A program made the translations under genes and the position numbers. The notes beneath the pieces were generated by a model. It was not told where the DNA came from. It ran no database searches and was given only the letters and a program-made list of their open reading frames with translations. From positions 3,344,513-3,408,512 of the forward strand of contig CM041199.1 in assembly GCA_023078555.1 (NCBI GenBank): DNA of 64,000 nt. Reading direction: 5' to 3'. The DNA is from Ulva prolifera (Eukaryota; Chlorophyta; Ulvophyceae; Ulvales; Ulvaceae). The stretch's first letter is position 1, and each line of letters begins with the position of its first letter. Positions 35,810-48,982 of the stretch are shown here, piece by piece.

Positions 35810-36724
35810 TGAAGGTTCATGCCAGAACAAATGAGGACACAGCAACAGACGATGAGGATGAGTTCATGGTTGTCATGTAGCATAGCATCCATCGGTGAAT
35901 CCTCTCACCCAGATCTTGCAAGAGGCAAACTGTACTTGAGCATTCATTTCACCCCTCCGGAGCAGAGATTAAATGCCAAGGATGTGACGGATGGACATGC
36001 AGCATATCATAAAGCAACTGTTCAGATATTTACCATGGCAATGCCCGACGGAGGCCAGCAAGTAGATGTTTCAGGCAATCAGACAATTACCACTACACAC
36101 TACAAATGCCTGTAGGCTGGAGTGTGCTGTGCCACTGCAACACGCAGATATGTCACAACAGCCCGATCATATGTCACAATTCCGAATGTTCAGGTATAGT
36201 TTCTCAGTGGCAGCCCTGGAAATGCTGCAAAGCGACCCAAAACTGACGTATACCTGCTGAGCCATATGCACACGGTTATCGGCACAAGGCACACGCTGAA
36301 GTGTGGAGGTGCTGAGCAGGCCAGTGTGGGTCAGTGTGCGACAGCTTGACAGCTCAGGATGAAACTCCTCGCAGCGGTGCACTTCAGAGGCACCACTGAC
36401 TCCACACAGCATGGACGGATAGAATATATGTGATAATATTAGTTCCTGCTGCTCAAGCAACGGACGTGGTGTGCAATCCCGCTGAGACTGCACTTGTTGT
36501 GCTTCAACTGGCCGTGTAATTATGTAAAGGTTTTTATTGAAATGCCTCTGGAGTAAACTACACGAAATCGACAACAAGCATGTTGCCGATTTCGTATAGT
36601 TACTGGCGTAGAAGCGGCGATTATTCAGGCATTGCAGACACTGTGCTGTGCTGCTTGCCACGGCAGTCGGCGTCACGAACAATACTACAAACTGCTTAAA
36701 ATGCCGAAAAAGAAAGGCTAGGAC
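35810..36724. repeat. R3 repeat block, copy 1
   Basis: Block present three times (35810, 37536, 44915). It contains a plus-strand frame of 98 residues (35819-36115) in which the stretch GQQVDVSG and TMAMPDGG is partly kept in the diverged third copy (GQQVDVSG, TMAMLDDG), though that copy has a stop. No family recognised. Confidence 0.6.
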
Positions 36725-37516
36725 AAAAATTGCACTACAGCGGGGGCTCGAACTCCTGACGTGCGGTGCGCCGGGCGAACGGAGTATCCAATCCACATCA
36801 CAGTCCGCTAATCTCGTGGAATCTTCCGCGCATGCCCGCGCTGTTACTAGAGATGTGTGGAGATGGTATTTATACATCAGATTCGAGCAACTGTGCCTGA
36901 CAAGCACGCTACGGCGGCCTTCAACGGAGGCTGTGCGTCAAACAGGTGTCCGCCCCGGGCGCTCCTCGCCAAAGCTCTACAAAACCCGAACGATGACAGA
37001 ATCCAGCGTACACAAATCTATAACAGACTGAAAGACGGTGAGAAGAAGTGATCGACAATGAGCTGTGCTAGGACACGCTGCGATGGACAAACAAATTTGC
37101 TTGCTCGACCCCGCTGTGGCGGCTGTGTGTCGCAAAAGGAAATCCACTTGTTTGGCAACAGAGCTGTTCACTCTTCTTGATATCCTTCTGACGTGCTTCC
37201 AGCGGCGCGGTAGCTAAAGCGTCGCGACAGCCTTCGCGTGCCCTAAGCCACCCACATACTCGACGTATTTATGCATGCAGGCCGAGCATCGCGCACGCGC
37301 ACTTGCTACGTGCAAGCCCATTGCGGCTGTTGTGGATTAAAGTGAAGAAAGCACGTTCGGCTGGTGCCCGAATGCATGAACGACGCTAAGTTTGCTCGAT
37401 GCATTGCTCGAGACAAGTGGCTAGGACTGTCACTGATCAGGCACAAGGTAGCGAATTGTCAGAGTCCCATCAATCGGGTGAACACACTCAACACTGCTAT
37501 ATCACGGATCTGGACC
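36725..37516 (-). repeat. U repeat block, copy 3
   Basis: Near-identical to copy 2. tRNA-like end at 36725-36816 and promoter-like end with ctatatcac at about 37497-37505. Confidence 0.65.
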
Positions 37517-37535
37517 TTCGCCATGTATAGTCATC

Positions 37536-38440
37536 TGAAGGTTCATGCCAGAACAAATGAGGACACAGCAACAGACGATGAGGATGAGTTCATGGTTGTC
37601 ATGTAGCATAGCATCCATCGGTGAATCCTCTCACCCAGATCTTGCAAGAGGCAAACTGTACTTGAGCATTCATTTCACCCCTCCGGAGCAGAGATTAAAT
37701 GCCAAGGATGTGACGGATGGACATGCAGCATATCATAAAGCAACTGTTCAGATATTTACCATGGCAATGCCCGACGGAGGCCAGCAAGTAGATGTTTCAG
37801 GCAATCAGACAATTACCACTACACACTACAAATGCCTGTAGGCTGGAGTGTGCTGTGCCACTGCAACACGCAGATATGTCACAACAGCCCGATCATATGT
37901 CACAATTCCGAATGTTCAGGTATAGTTTCTCAGTGGCAGCCCTGGAAATGCTGCAAAGCGACCCAAAACTGACGTATACCTGCTGAGCCATATGCACACG
38001 GTTATCGGCACAAGGCACACGCTGAAGTGTGGAGGTGCTGAGCAGGCCAGTGTGGGTCAGTGTGCCACAGCTTGACAGCTCAGGATGAAACTCCTCGCAG
38101 CGGTGCACTTCAGAGGCACTACTGACTCCACACAGCATGGACGGATGGAATACATGTGATAATATTAGTTCCTGCTGCTCAAGCAACGGACGTGGTGTGC
38201 AATCCCGCTGATGCTGTGCTTCAACTGGCCGTGTAATTATGTAAAGGTTTTTATTTAAATGCCTCTGGAGTAAACTACACGAAATCGACAACAAGCAATG
38301 TTGCCGATTTCGTATAGTTACTGGCGTACAAGCGGCGATTATTCAGGCATTGCAGACACTGTGCTGTGCTGCTTGCCACGGCAGTCGGCGTCACGAACAA
38401 TACTATAAACTGCTTAAAATGCCGAAAAAGAAAGGCTAGG
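37536..38440. repeat. R3 repeat block, copy 2
   Basis: Near-identical to copy 1, with the short deletion near 38215. Confidence 0.7.
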
Positions 38441-39260
38441 AAAAATTTGCACTACAGCGGGGGCTCGAACTCCTGACGTGCGGGTGCGCCGGGCGAACGG
38501 AGTATCCAATCCACATCACAGTCCACTAATCTCGTGGAATCTTCCGCGCATGCCCGCACTGTTGCTGGAGATGTGTGGAGACGGTATTTATGCATCATGA
38601 TTTAGCAACAGTGCCTGACAAGCACGCTACGGCGGCCTTCAACGGAGGCTATGCGCTGAACAGGTGCCGGCGCCAGGCGCTCCTCGCCGAAGCTCATCAA
38701 AACCCGAACGATGACAGAATCCAGCGTAACTGAAGCTTCTACAACGAAATGTAGAGACGAAACGCGATCGACAATCAGCTGCAGCTTGTATCCTCGGGCG
38801 CGCTGCGATGGACACTCTCGCTCGACGTCTCTGAGGCAGCTGTGTGCTGCAAACAGATACCACTTTGTCTGGCAAGCAAGCCCTCTTGGTATCATTCACA
38901 AGTGGACGCAGCGGCGCGGCAGCTAAAGCGTCGCGATGAGACGAGACAGCCGCGCGTGCCTCAAGCCACAGACATGCTCGATGTATTCATGCATGCAGGT
39001 GGAGCATCGCGCATGCGCTTGCTTTGTGCCAGCCCCTTGCGGCTGTTGTGGATGAAAGTGAAGAAAGCACGGTCGGCTGGTGCCCGAATGCATGTATGAT
39101 TCTGAGATTGCGGATCTCTCGAGACAAGTGGCCGGGACTGTCACTGGATCAGGCACAAGGTCGCGCAATGTGCAAACGACTCGTTTAAAACGAGGCCGAT
39201 TGTCAGAGTACCGTCAATCGGGTGAACGCACGCAACATTGCCTTGTCACGGATCTGGACC
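38441..39260 (-). repeat. U repeat block, copy 4
   Basis: More diverged copy. tRNA-like end at 38441-38534. The promoter-like end near 39200-39260 keeps gagtaccgtcaatcgggtga, but the TATA-like position reads ccttgtcac. The cysteine-rich frame appears as ARCSTCMHEYIEHVCG, shifted by one base relative to copy 1. Confidence 0.55.
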
Positions 39261-39289
39261 TTCGCCACATATAGTAATCTGAAGGTTCA

Positions 39290-40639
39290 TGAAGCCCACG
39301 CCATATCTGTACACGCTCTGCTCGTGTAAGTCAAGAGTCGTGAAGAGAGAGATCTGCCGTATACGATTCTTGATTTCAGAGTCATAACATCTCGCGTCAT
39401 GACTTTCCGGTGCCGGCTGTGTGAGTTTGTTGTCGGCATTCCAGTCTCTCTCCGGCCTGCGCCCTCGTTCCGTCATGCGATAACTGGTACCGGTCCGGGA
39501 GTGCACTGAACTGCAGGGCTTCATTCGAGGCAAAGCCATACCTCAGCATGTCTCTCAGGACCGCATCTCAGCATGGGTTTCAGCTCTTCATCTCTTCCGC
39601 TCTTGAGCTACGTCGATGGCCCGCTGACGTCGCCCAAGAGCGCACGCGTTGCCCAAGTGGCATGCGCATCGTACCGCTGTAATATTAATTCCTTTAGAGC
39701 ACGCGCAAGCTCTGTGGGGCAGGCGTACGATGTGCGTGGTATGAAGACGCCTTCGCTGCTGGGCTGATCTGTGCTTGTTGTGGACATGCAGAAGCGACAG
39801 GTGGGGGGTGTCTCACGCAGCTCTCAGCATCCTGGCTGCGCGTTCCTGCTCATCGGTTGATCCATCGTCAGCTGTTCCTGCCCAGCGCTCGCCGTTCAGG
39901 AATCCCTGCATATGAGGTCACACTGGCAACACCTGCACGTGACAGAAGCATGGTGATCCATAGTCACCAGTGACACTTGAAGTTGCAGACAGGGCAGTTT
40001 GCGTTTTGCGTGGGTCTTGCGCTCGACCAGCTTCAGAGTCTTGTGGGCAGGACAGCCTCGAACACTGCACCTGCCACGAATTGTCAACGGCAGCTTGCCA
40101 ACAAGGCCAGCCAGGTCGACGTCGACACACGCACTTAAAGTATCTGTGCTAGCACATCTGCTGAATCTTGACTTTGGCGGACCCACTTGATGCCATCAAA
40201 TGCAGCAATGTGCCTGAGTCGTTGTGTGTGACACCCCTCCAGCCATACTCCAGCTCCAGCTATTCTCTGTTTGCAAAGGCAAACTACAACATCGCGGGCC
40301 ATGGTGTGGCAGAGGACTGGCTCAAATCAACCAACGTAGCAACAACCGGCACCGCCTCAAGCAGCAGCCACTGTCCTCTGTTTGGGCCCGGGACGGGAGC
40401 CGCACAGGGCTTGCTCCACATTGTTGGAGTCCAAAACAGTGCCAAGTTCAATCTGGCCATGCCTTTGTACCTGAACTTCGCCACCATCCAAATCGCCACC
40501 ATCATTCAACTACAGTTGCCCGAACTGGTATCGCTGTCAAATCCGAGTGGTTGAACTCACCCAGCGAACGAGCACATGTACCATCCGCAATCAAGCCCAA
40601 GACAGGCTTCGAGGCGTCTGGACGCATTGCACGTTTGTG
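39290..40639. repeat. R2 repeat block, copy 1
   Basis: Copy of the DNA that lies upstream of gene A8 (53350-54770). Shared landmarks: ctctgctcgtgtaagtca (39319 and 53377), ctctctccggcctgcgccct (39447 and 53513), catggtgatccatagtcacc (39948, with a copy at 47204), and tcttgactttggcggaccca (40166, 47420, and in varied form 54290). A is followed directly by R1. Confidence 0.65.
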
Positions 40640-41705
40640 TGGGATTGCTTGATCACCCCCACACGAGTCAGTATGGAAGAGACAATGCACTGAGAGGCGC
40701 ACGGAGGTCACACACATGCGCAGCGATGCCTTCCTGCTATCCAAACGCACATGCCGATGGGAACAAGATCACCACATGGGGCCGGATCGGTAATCAGATC
40801 CACGTAGATCGGGGCCAGAACGGCGTTGATTCAACGACACCCCCAACAGAACCTGTGCTCCCGCGGACAGAGGCGCCACATTAAGCCAGGGAGCGTGCCG
40901 TCGATGCGCGTGCAGTGTATTGTGCTACAGAACAGTGAATGGGCGACCATAAGGTCAGCAAAAGTAATTCTGCCACGTGCAGTGGACTCAGTAAGATCAT
41001 TAGGACGACAGCCCCGTCATAGCTACCAGGCGCTGCGCTGTAAACACCACAACAAGCCTGTGTTACGGCAGCAGACATCGAACAGTGCTAGTGTTGCTGA
41101 TGGCAGCACAGTATTGCTGCTTACTGGAGAATACTTGTGCCTGCTGTGTTGGTGATGCCTATGCAGCCCCACATGTGCATCTCCTGTCTCAATGTCTCCA
41201 CCTCCTCATTAACAGGAAGCAGCCAAGCCTGCTGTGCTCGAACCCGTGTGCAAGCAGCAGACAGCTTGCAATTCCGCAACATGACATTATACATGGCCTT
41301 CATATCCTGGAAAGCTCTGAGTTGACAACACCTGTTACAATTCCAGGCAATGACGGATCTTTCAGTGGAGCATGTAGTGTTGAGTCACACAGTATGAATA
41401 GGCACACGTACTAGCTTGTGGCGTGACCAGAGTGTCTCCGACTGCATTCAGCCTACCAACGGATATCGGCGAAGCAGGAGAGGGAGGCAGCAGCAAGAGG
41501 ACTGGATGGACGGATCGCGGATGCTGACGCCGCCCGCGTGGCCAAAGCGCCTCAGTCTGATGAGTAATTCTTATGCCTCCTACTGCGTGAGATGTGTCGA
41601 GCCTGGAGGTGCAGTAGCTGTGCTGCTTGCCACGGCAGTCGGCGACAGTGTTTTTCAGAATGCAGGGAGGCCGGGATATTGAAACCGTAAAAAGTGTGTT
41701 GAGGC
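40640..41705. repeat. R1 repeat block, copy 3
   Basis: Follows R2 directly and ends at U copy 5. Closely similar to copy 2. Confidence 0.6.
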
Positions 41706-42496
41706 AAAAATTGCACTACAGCGGGGGCTCGAACTCCTGACGTGCGGTGCGCCGGGCGAACGGAGTATCCAATCCACATCACAGTCCGCTAATCTCGTGG
41801 AATCTTCCGCGCATGCCCGCGCTGTTACTGGAGATGTGTGCAGATGGTATTTATACATCAGATTCGAGCAACTTTGCCTGACAAGCACGCTACGGCGGCC
41901 TTCAACGGAGGCTGTGCGACGAACAGGTGTCCGCCCCGGGCGCTCCTCGCTGAAGCTCTACAAAACCCGAACGATGACAGCACCCAGCGTACATAAATCT
42001 ATTATAATGTGAGAGACGGTTAGAATAAGTGATCGACAATGAGCTGTGCTAGGACGCTGCGATGAACAAACAAATCTGCTCGCTCGACCCATCTGTGGCA
42101 GCTGTGTGTAGCAAAAGGAAATCCACTTGTTTAGCAACAGAGCTGTTCAGGCTTCTTGATATCCTTCTGACGTGCTTCCAGCGGCGCGGTAGCTAAAGCG
42201 TCGCGACAGCCATCGCGTGCCCCAAGCCACCCACATACTCGACGTTTTTATGCATGCAGGCCGAGCATTGCGCACGCGCACTTGCTACCATTGCGGCTAT
42301 TGTGGATTAAAGTGACGAAAGCACGTTCCGCTGGTGCCTGAATGCATGTACGACGCTGAGTTGGCTCGATGCATTGCTCGAGACAAGTGGCTGGGACTGT
42401 CACTGGTCAGGCACAAGGTAGCGAAATGAGGCCGATTGTCAGAGTCCCATCAATCGGGTGAACACACGCAACACTGCTATATCACGGATCTGGACC
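41706..42496 (-). repeat. U repeat block, copy 5
   Basis: tRNA-like end at 41706-41797. Promoter-like end with ctatatcac at about 42477-42485. Confidence 0.6.
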
Positions 42497-42939
42497 TTCG
42501 CCATGTTGGGGAGCCATGTTTCAGTGAGCTGTCCAGACCAGCATATCCTGCAACAGTTTCTGAGCCTTATCGTGACCGGACCGCTGTCTCATTTGAAGGA
42601 CGTACTGCGCTGGACGATCTTCTCTGCATGATCTGGAGTCCAGATTCTGGATTGGCGAGGCCCGGCCTTGCTAAGGGCCTCGTGCGAACTCTGCATGAGG
42701 CGAGCAATCAAAAACCAACCCAGATCTGTGGCAACTCAGGGATGCGGCAGCTACACCAACGGATCCTTGCACATCTCGACATGTCATAGCGGCCATATCA
42801 CTGAATTGCCACAAGATCGCAAGCTGCGTATGTCACAACAGCCAGTCCTCAAGAGCAACGGTGCAGCACACATATGCAGCGACCTCTGTTGTCACACATA
42901 TTTAGCCTTTTCACAACCCGAACCCACATACCACGTGGG
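42497..42939. other. Unassigned 440 bp between U copy 5 and R1 copy 4
   Basis: A plus-strand open frame (42436-42789) runs through it, but only its first part is repeated elsewhere. Parts resemble 44520-44860 (gtgagctgttcagatcagcatatg-like, tggcaatc). No supported gene. Confidence 0.35.
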
Positions 42940-43847
42940 GTCGGATTGGCAATCAGCTCCACGTTCATCGGGGTCGATGCGACGTCGATGCAACATGACC
43001 CCCAAAGCAGCCTGTGCCCTGCCGGACAATGGTGTGCCACACGCAGCTAGGGAGCAGGCCATCAATGGGCTTGCAGTGTATTGTGCTACAGATCAGTAAA
43101 TGGGTGCAGATTGTGTACAGCACAAGAAACCCTTCCGCGTGCAGTTGACTCAAAAACGATCCCTAGAACGCCGGCTGCCAGGCACTGCGCTGAAAACGCC
43201 ACAACAAGCCTGTGTGTGTGGCACCAGGCCTTGGAGAGTGCTATTGCTGCTGCTGGCAGCACAGAGTCACTGCTGATTCTAGAGTACACATGTGTGCTGC
43301 ATTGGTGATGCCTGTGTAGCGCAACATGCCCACCACCTGTTTCCCCCGAAAGCAAGCAGCCCAGCCTCCTGGGCTCGAACCTGTTTGTATGCAGCATACA
43401 GCTTGGAATTGCGCAACATGAACTCATACATGGCCTTGATTTCCTGGAAAGCTCTGAGTTGACAAGACCTGTGGCAAGTCCAGGCAATGATGGATCTTTC
43501 GAGGGGGCAGGTAGTGACCAGTTTGACAGAACAAACAGGCAAACGGACTAGCTGACGATGTGACCAGAGTGTCTCCGACTGCATTCCTGCGGACTGAGGC
43601 TGCAATTCGGTATTGGCGACGCAGCAGAGGGAGACAGAAACACACGACCTGATTGGCCAGATTACGGGACAAACATCGCACGCGCGGCCATAGCGCCTCA
43701 GTCTGATGTGTGATGCATATGCCCCCTACTGTGAGAGCGGTGTCGAGCCTGGTATTGCAGTGACTATGCCACTTGCCACGGCAGTCGGCGACAGTCACCA
43801 GAATGCGGCGAAGTCCGAAGTTCGAAACTGTCCAAAAATTGGTGAGG
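42940..43847. repeat. R1 repeat block, copy 4
   Basis: More diverged R1 copy, ending at the A run of U copy 6. Confidence 0.5.
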
Positions 43848-44440
43848 AAAAAATGCACTACAGCGGGGGCTCGAACTCCTGACGTGCGGGTGCGCCGGGC
43901 GAACGGAGTATCCAATCCAGCATCCACTAATCTCGTGGAATCTTCCGCGCATGCCCGCGCTGTTACAGGAAGGATGCGGAGATGGTATTTATACATCATG
44001 ATTAAGCAACAGTGCCTGACAAGCACGCTACGGCGGCCTTCAGCGGAGGCTTTGCGCCGAACAGGTGCCCGCGCCAGGCGCTCTTCGCCGCAGCTCTACA
44101 AATTCCGAACGATGACAGAGTCTAGCGTAGAAAAATCTGTTACAGAGTGACAGACGGTGAGAATAAGCGATCGACAATGAGTTGTGCTAGGACACGCTGC
44201 GATGAACCAACCAATGTGCTCGCTCGACGCGTCTGTGGTAGCTGTGTGTCGCAAAAGGAAATCATCTTGTCTTACAGGAAAGCCGTTCCAGCTTCTTGAT
44301 ATCCTTCTGACGTGTTCCCAGCGGCGCGGTAGCTAAAGCGTCGCACTGGACAGCCATCGCGTGTCCTAAGCCACCGCCTTCCTCCATGCATGCAGGCTGA
44401 GCCATTGCTCATGCGCACTTGCTATGGACCAGCCCCTTGC
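43848..44440 (-). repeat. U repeat block, copy 6
   Basis: tRNA-like end at 43848-43935, where the A-box region is altered as in copy 1. The promoter-like right end is missing. Confidence 0.55.
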
Positions 44441-44914
44441 GGTTGTCGTAGCCGCAAATGAATCAAACGCAGATGCCTGTGTGAAAGCAAGTACATGTAG
44501 TTGTGACAAGGGTATCCGCAGGTCAGTGAGCTGTTCAGATCAGCATATGTTTTGCAACTGAGATTTTCTTAGCCACATCGAAGTCGTACCAGTATTTGAT
44601 GCGAAGTAGGAACTGCGCTGAACGATCCTTTTCAGTTGATCTGCACTGATGAGGTCCGCCCTTGCTGAGGGCATCGTCAAATCTCTTCCGGAGTTGAACA
44701 ATCAACACCGACCCAAATGTATGTATGTATAATGTGTGGCAATCCTGTGATATGGCCGCTATTGCACTGCATCCTTGCACACAGCAGTTGTTTGCAATGA
44801 GCATGGATGTAGTGGTATATCAGGCATATGACTGGATTGCCACAAGCTCGCAAGCTGCCAATGTCCAAACTTTCAGCCCCCGAGAGCAACGGTGACTGAA
44901 TCGGGGGGGGGGGT
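44441..44914. other. Unassigned DNA between U copy 6 and R3 copy 3
   Basis: No supported gene. Contains a run of nine or more G near 44901-44910. Confidence 0.35.
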
Positions 44915-46006
44915 TCAGATGCCAGAACAACTGAGGACACAGTAACAGAGGAGCAGGATATGTTCATCATTGCCATGTAAATAAGCATCCATCGGTGAAC
45001 CCTCTAACCCAGATTATACAAGAGGAAAACTGTGCTTGAATATTTGTTCCGCCGCTCCACAGCAGAGATTAAATGCCAAGGGTACGACGAGTGGACATGC
45101 AGCATGTCCTAAATCAAGAGTTTAGAGGATCACCATGGCAATGCTCGACGATGGCCAGCAAGTTGACGTTTCAGGTGATCAGACAATAACCACCAGCTGT
45201 ACAAATGACTGTAGGCTGCAGCGTTCTGTGCTTTGAAAGTGCGTGTAGTTGCCAAACGCACAACATTTTGGGTACAAGGCACATGCTGAAGTGTGGCCGT
45301 GCTGAGCAGGCCAGTGTGGTTCAGTGTGCCACAGCTTGACAGCTCAGGATGAAACTCCTCGCAGCAGTTCCCTTCAGAGGCACAGCTGGTTCAACACAGC
45401 ATGAACAGAAGGAAAGAATTAATTACTGCTGTTCAAGCAACGGCGTTCGCAATCCCGCTGAGACTGCACGTATCTCGCTTCTAATTGCCATGTCATTATA
45501 TAAACGTTTTCACTGAAATGCCTCTGGAGGAGACCGACAAGATCGCTTCGAGAAAGGTCGTGGGTTCGCGCTGCAGCATCATCTGCGGCCACAGGCTGTG
45601 CTGTTTCATCACAGGATGCAGCACACCCAGCTGGTCTTGCAAGATTGTTTGCAGGCGAAGCCTGCCCCGTGCACAGAGTCTCCGCAAGGGGCATGAGTGA
45701 GCCTCATCACAGGCAGATGGACTGTCTCCAATAGTGCCTCTGCCAGATGTGCCAGCGACTTGTTTATGCAGATACAGCAGAGGGAGTAGGAAGAATGCGG
45801 CCTGCTTGGCCACTTTATGAAGCAGGCACCGCCCAAGGTGCTCAAGCTCGTCAAAACATTGTCGACTTCGTATAATTTGTGGCGTAGAAGTGGCGATCAG
45901 TCAGGCATGCAGACACTGTGCTGCGCTGCTTGCCACGGCAGTCGGCGTCACGAAGAATGCAACGCACTCCTTGAGCTGAAGATGCCGGAAAAAAGAGAAG
46001 CGATGT
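44915..46006. repeat. R3 repeat block, copy 3 (diverged)
   Basis: Starts ttcagatgccagaacaactg and keeps the order of R3 landmarks (catccatcggtgaaccctct, gcagagattaaatgccaagg, gacagctcaggatgaaactc), with many changes and an insertion in the right half. Confidence 0.55.
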
Positions 46007-46800
46007 AAAAAATTGCACTACAGCGGGGGCTCGAACTCCTGACGTGCGGTGCGCCGGGCGAACGGAGTATCCAATCCACATCACAGTCCGCTAATCTCGT
46101 GGAATCTTCCGCGCATGCCCGCGCTGTTCCTGGAGATGTGTGGAGATGGTATTTGTACATCAAATTCGAGCAACTGTGCCTGACAAGCACGCTACGGCGG
46201 CCTTCAATGGAGGCGTTGCGCCGAACAGGTGTCCGCTCCGGGCGCTACTCGCCGAAGGACTACAAAACTCGAACGATGACAGAATCCGGCGTACAGAAAT
46301 CTATTACAGAGTGAAAGACGGTTAGAAGAAGTGATGCACAATGAGCTGTGCTAGGACGCTGCGATGAAGAAACAAATTTGCTTGCTCGACCCCTCTGTGG
46401 CAGCTGTGTGTCGCAAGAGGAAATCCACTTTTCTGGCAATAGAGCTGTTCACGCTCCTTGATATCCTTCTGACGTGCTTCCAGCGGCGCGGTAGCGAAAG
46501 CGTCGCGACAGCCGTCGCCTGCCCTAAGCCACAGCCACGCGCTCGATGTTTTTATGCATGCAGGCCGAGCATTGCGCACGCGCAATTGCTACGTGCAAGC
46601 CCCTTGCGGCTGTTGCGGCTTAAAATGAATAAAGCACGTTCGGCTGGTGCCCGAATGCATGTACGACGCAGAGTTTGTGGTTCTCTCGATGCGAGTGGCT
46701 GGATCAGGCACAAGGTAGCGCAATGTGCAAACGAGGCCGGCTGTCAGAGTACCGTCAATCGGGTAAACGCACGCAACACCGCCATATTACGGATCTGAAC
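46007..46800 (-). repeat. U repeat block, copy 7
   Basis: tRNA-like end at 46007-46099. Promoter-like end with gagtaccgtcaatcgggtaa and ccatattac at about 46782-46790. Confidence 0.6.
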
Positions 46801-46829
46801 CTTCGCCACGTATAGCAATCTGAAGATTC

Positions 46830-47929
46830 ATGAAGCCTACGCCGTATCTGTGTACGCTCTGCTCGCGTAAGCCAACAGTCATGGAGAGAGAGACCTGCCG
46901 TCTACGACGATGTGTGTGGTATGAAGACGCCCTCGCTGCCGAGCTGATCTGTGCTTGCTGTGGACATGCAGAAGCGACAGGTGGGGGTGTCTCAGTTTAC
47001 ACAGACATCTCTGAAGGGCTGTGTTGCTTCACCGCACCCAGTGATGCGCCTTCACTCGCAGCTTCAAACATCCTGGCTGCGCTGTGTTGCTCATTGGTTG
47101 ATCCATTGTCAGCTGTTCCTGCACACTGTGCAGTGCCCGCTTCTCAGGAGTCCTCGCATATGAGGTCACCCTGGCAACACCTGCACGTGACAGAAGCATG
47201 GTGATCCATAATCATCAGTGACCCTTGAAGTAGCAGACAGGGCAGCATGCGTTTTGCGTGGGTCGTGCGCTCAACCAGCTTCACAGTCTTGTACGGCAGG
47301 ACAGCCTCAACTTGAAACCTTTTGTTGTTGTTACGCTGCACCTGCCACGAATTGCCAACGTGGCCTGCCAGGTGACGTCGGCACACACAGTGAAAGCATC
47401 CATGCTAACACATCTGCTGAATCTTGACTTTGGCGGACCCAGTTGATGCCATCAAATGCAGCAATGTGCCTGAGCGCTTATGTGGGGCACCCCTCATACA
47501 CCTGCTCCAGCTGGTCTCTGCGTGCAAAGGCAAGCTACAAGATCTCGGGCCATGGTTTCACCATGCACCGCCTCAAATCAACCAACCCGTAGCAACAACC
47601 GGCATCGACTCAAGGGGCAGCCACTGAACTCTGTTTGGGTCCAGGACAGGAGCCACACAGGGCTTGCTCCACGTTGTGGAACAGGCCTTGGCACTGTCAT
47701 GGAGTCCACAACAGCGCCAAGTTCAATCTGATCATGCCGTTCTGTACCTGAACTTCGCCACCATCCAAACCGCCACCATCACTTCGACAACAGTTGCCTG
47801 AGCTGGTATCAATGCCAAATCCGAGTGTTTGAACTCTTCCAGCGAACGAGCACATGCACCATACACCATCAAGCCAAGAACAGGCTGCGAGGAGTCTGGG
47901 AGCATTGCAGGATGTATGAAAATTGCTTG
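46830..47929. repeat. R2 repeat block, copy 2
   Basis: Internally shortened copy of R2; continues directly into R1 copy 5, the same order as at 39290-41705. Confidence 0.6.
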
Positions 47930-48982
47930 ATAACCCCCACACGAGTCAGTATCGAGGCGACCATGCACTCAGCGGCGCACGGAGGTCACACGCATGCGCA
48001 GCGACGCCTTCCTGCTGCCCAAACGCACATGCCCGTGGGAACAATGAGACCACAGGGGGTCGAATCCATGTAGATCGGGGCGAGATCGACGTTGATGCAA
48101 CAATACCCCCAACGGAACCTGTGCTCTCGTGGACAAAGGGGCCACACAAAGCTAGGGGGCAGGCTGTCAATGCGCGTGAAGTGTATTGTGCCACAGAACA
48201 GTACATGGGTGCATACAAGTACAGCAAAAGTGGAGTTCGCACGCAGTGGACTCAGGAAGGTCATTAGGGCGACAGCCGTGATAGGTACAAGGCGCTGCGC
48301 TGGAAACACCACAACAGGCCTGAGTGTGTAGCACCAGCCACCGGACAGTGCTAGTGTGGCTGCTGGTAGCACAATACTACTGCGTACTCGACAGTACTTG
48401 TGCCTGCTGGGTTGGCGATGCCTATGCAGGTCCACATGTTCACCTCTGGTCTCCAGTCTCAACGCCTCCTCATTGACAGGAAGCAGCCAAGCTAGGCTAG
48501 CCTGCTGCGCTTGAACCCGTCTACAAGTAGCGTATAGCTGGGCATTGCGCAGCACGATTTCATCAATGGCCTGGATTGTCCTGGGAAGCTCTGAATTGAC
48601 AAGACCTATGGCAAGTCCAGGCAATGATGGAGCTTCCTGTGAGCATGTAGTGTTGAGTCGAACAGAGGGAACAGGCGCACGGACTAGCTAGTGATATCAC
48701 TAGACTGCCTCGGACTGCATTCAAGCGGACTGAGCCTGCAACGATTTATCGGAGACGCAGCAGAGAACGATTGAAGCACAAGGACCGGCAGGCCGGATCG
48801 CGGAAAGACGCCGCCCGCGCGGCTGAAGCGCCACAATTTGATGGGTGATGCATATGCCTCCTTTTGTGTGAGCGGTGTCGAGCTTGGTATTGCAGTAGCT
48901 GTGCTACCTGACACGACAGCGACAGTGATTTTCACGATGCAGCGAAGTCGGGATATTGAAAACGTCAAAAGTTTGTTGAGGC
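47930..48982. repeat. R1 repeat block, copy 5
   Basis: Starts cccccacacgagtcagtatc and ends at U copy 8. Confidence 0.55.

Larger units (their letters stand above)
34999..38440. repeat. Tandem duplication of a 1.73-kb U+R3 unit
   Basis: 34999-36724 and 36725-38440 are two head-to-tail copies with an offset of about 1726 bp. Within R3 long stretches are identical base for base; differences are scattered substitutions and a deletion of about 16 bp near 38215. A third U block begins immediately after. The duplication is recent. Confidence 0.9.

Noticed and set aside
36167..36907. 246-residue minus-strand open frame across R3 and U
   Set aside because: It includes the translated tRNA-like stretch and is interrupted in the near-identical tandem copy.
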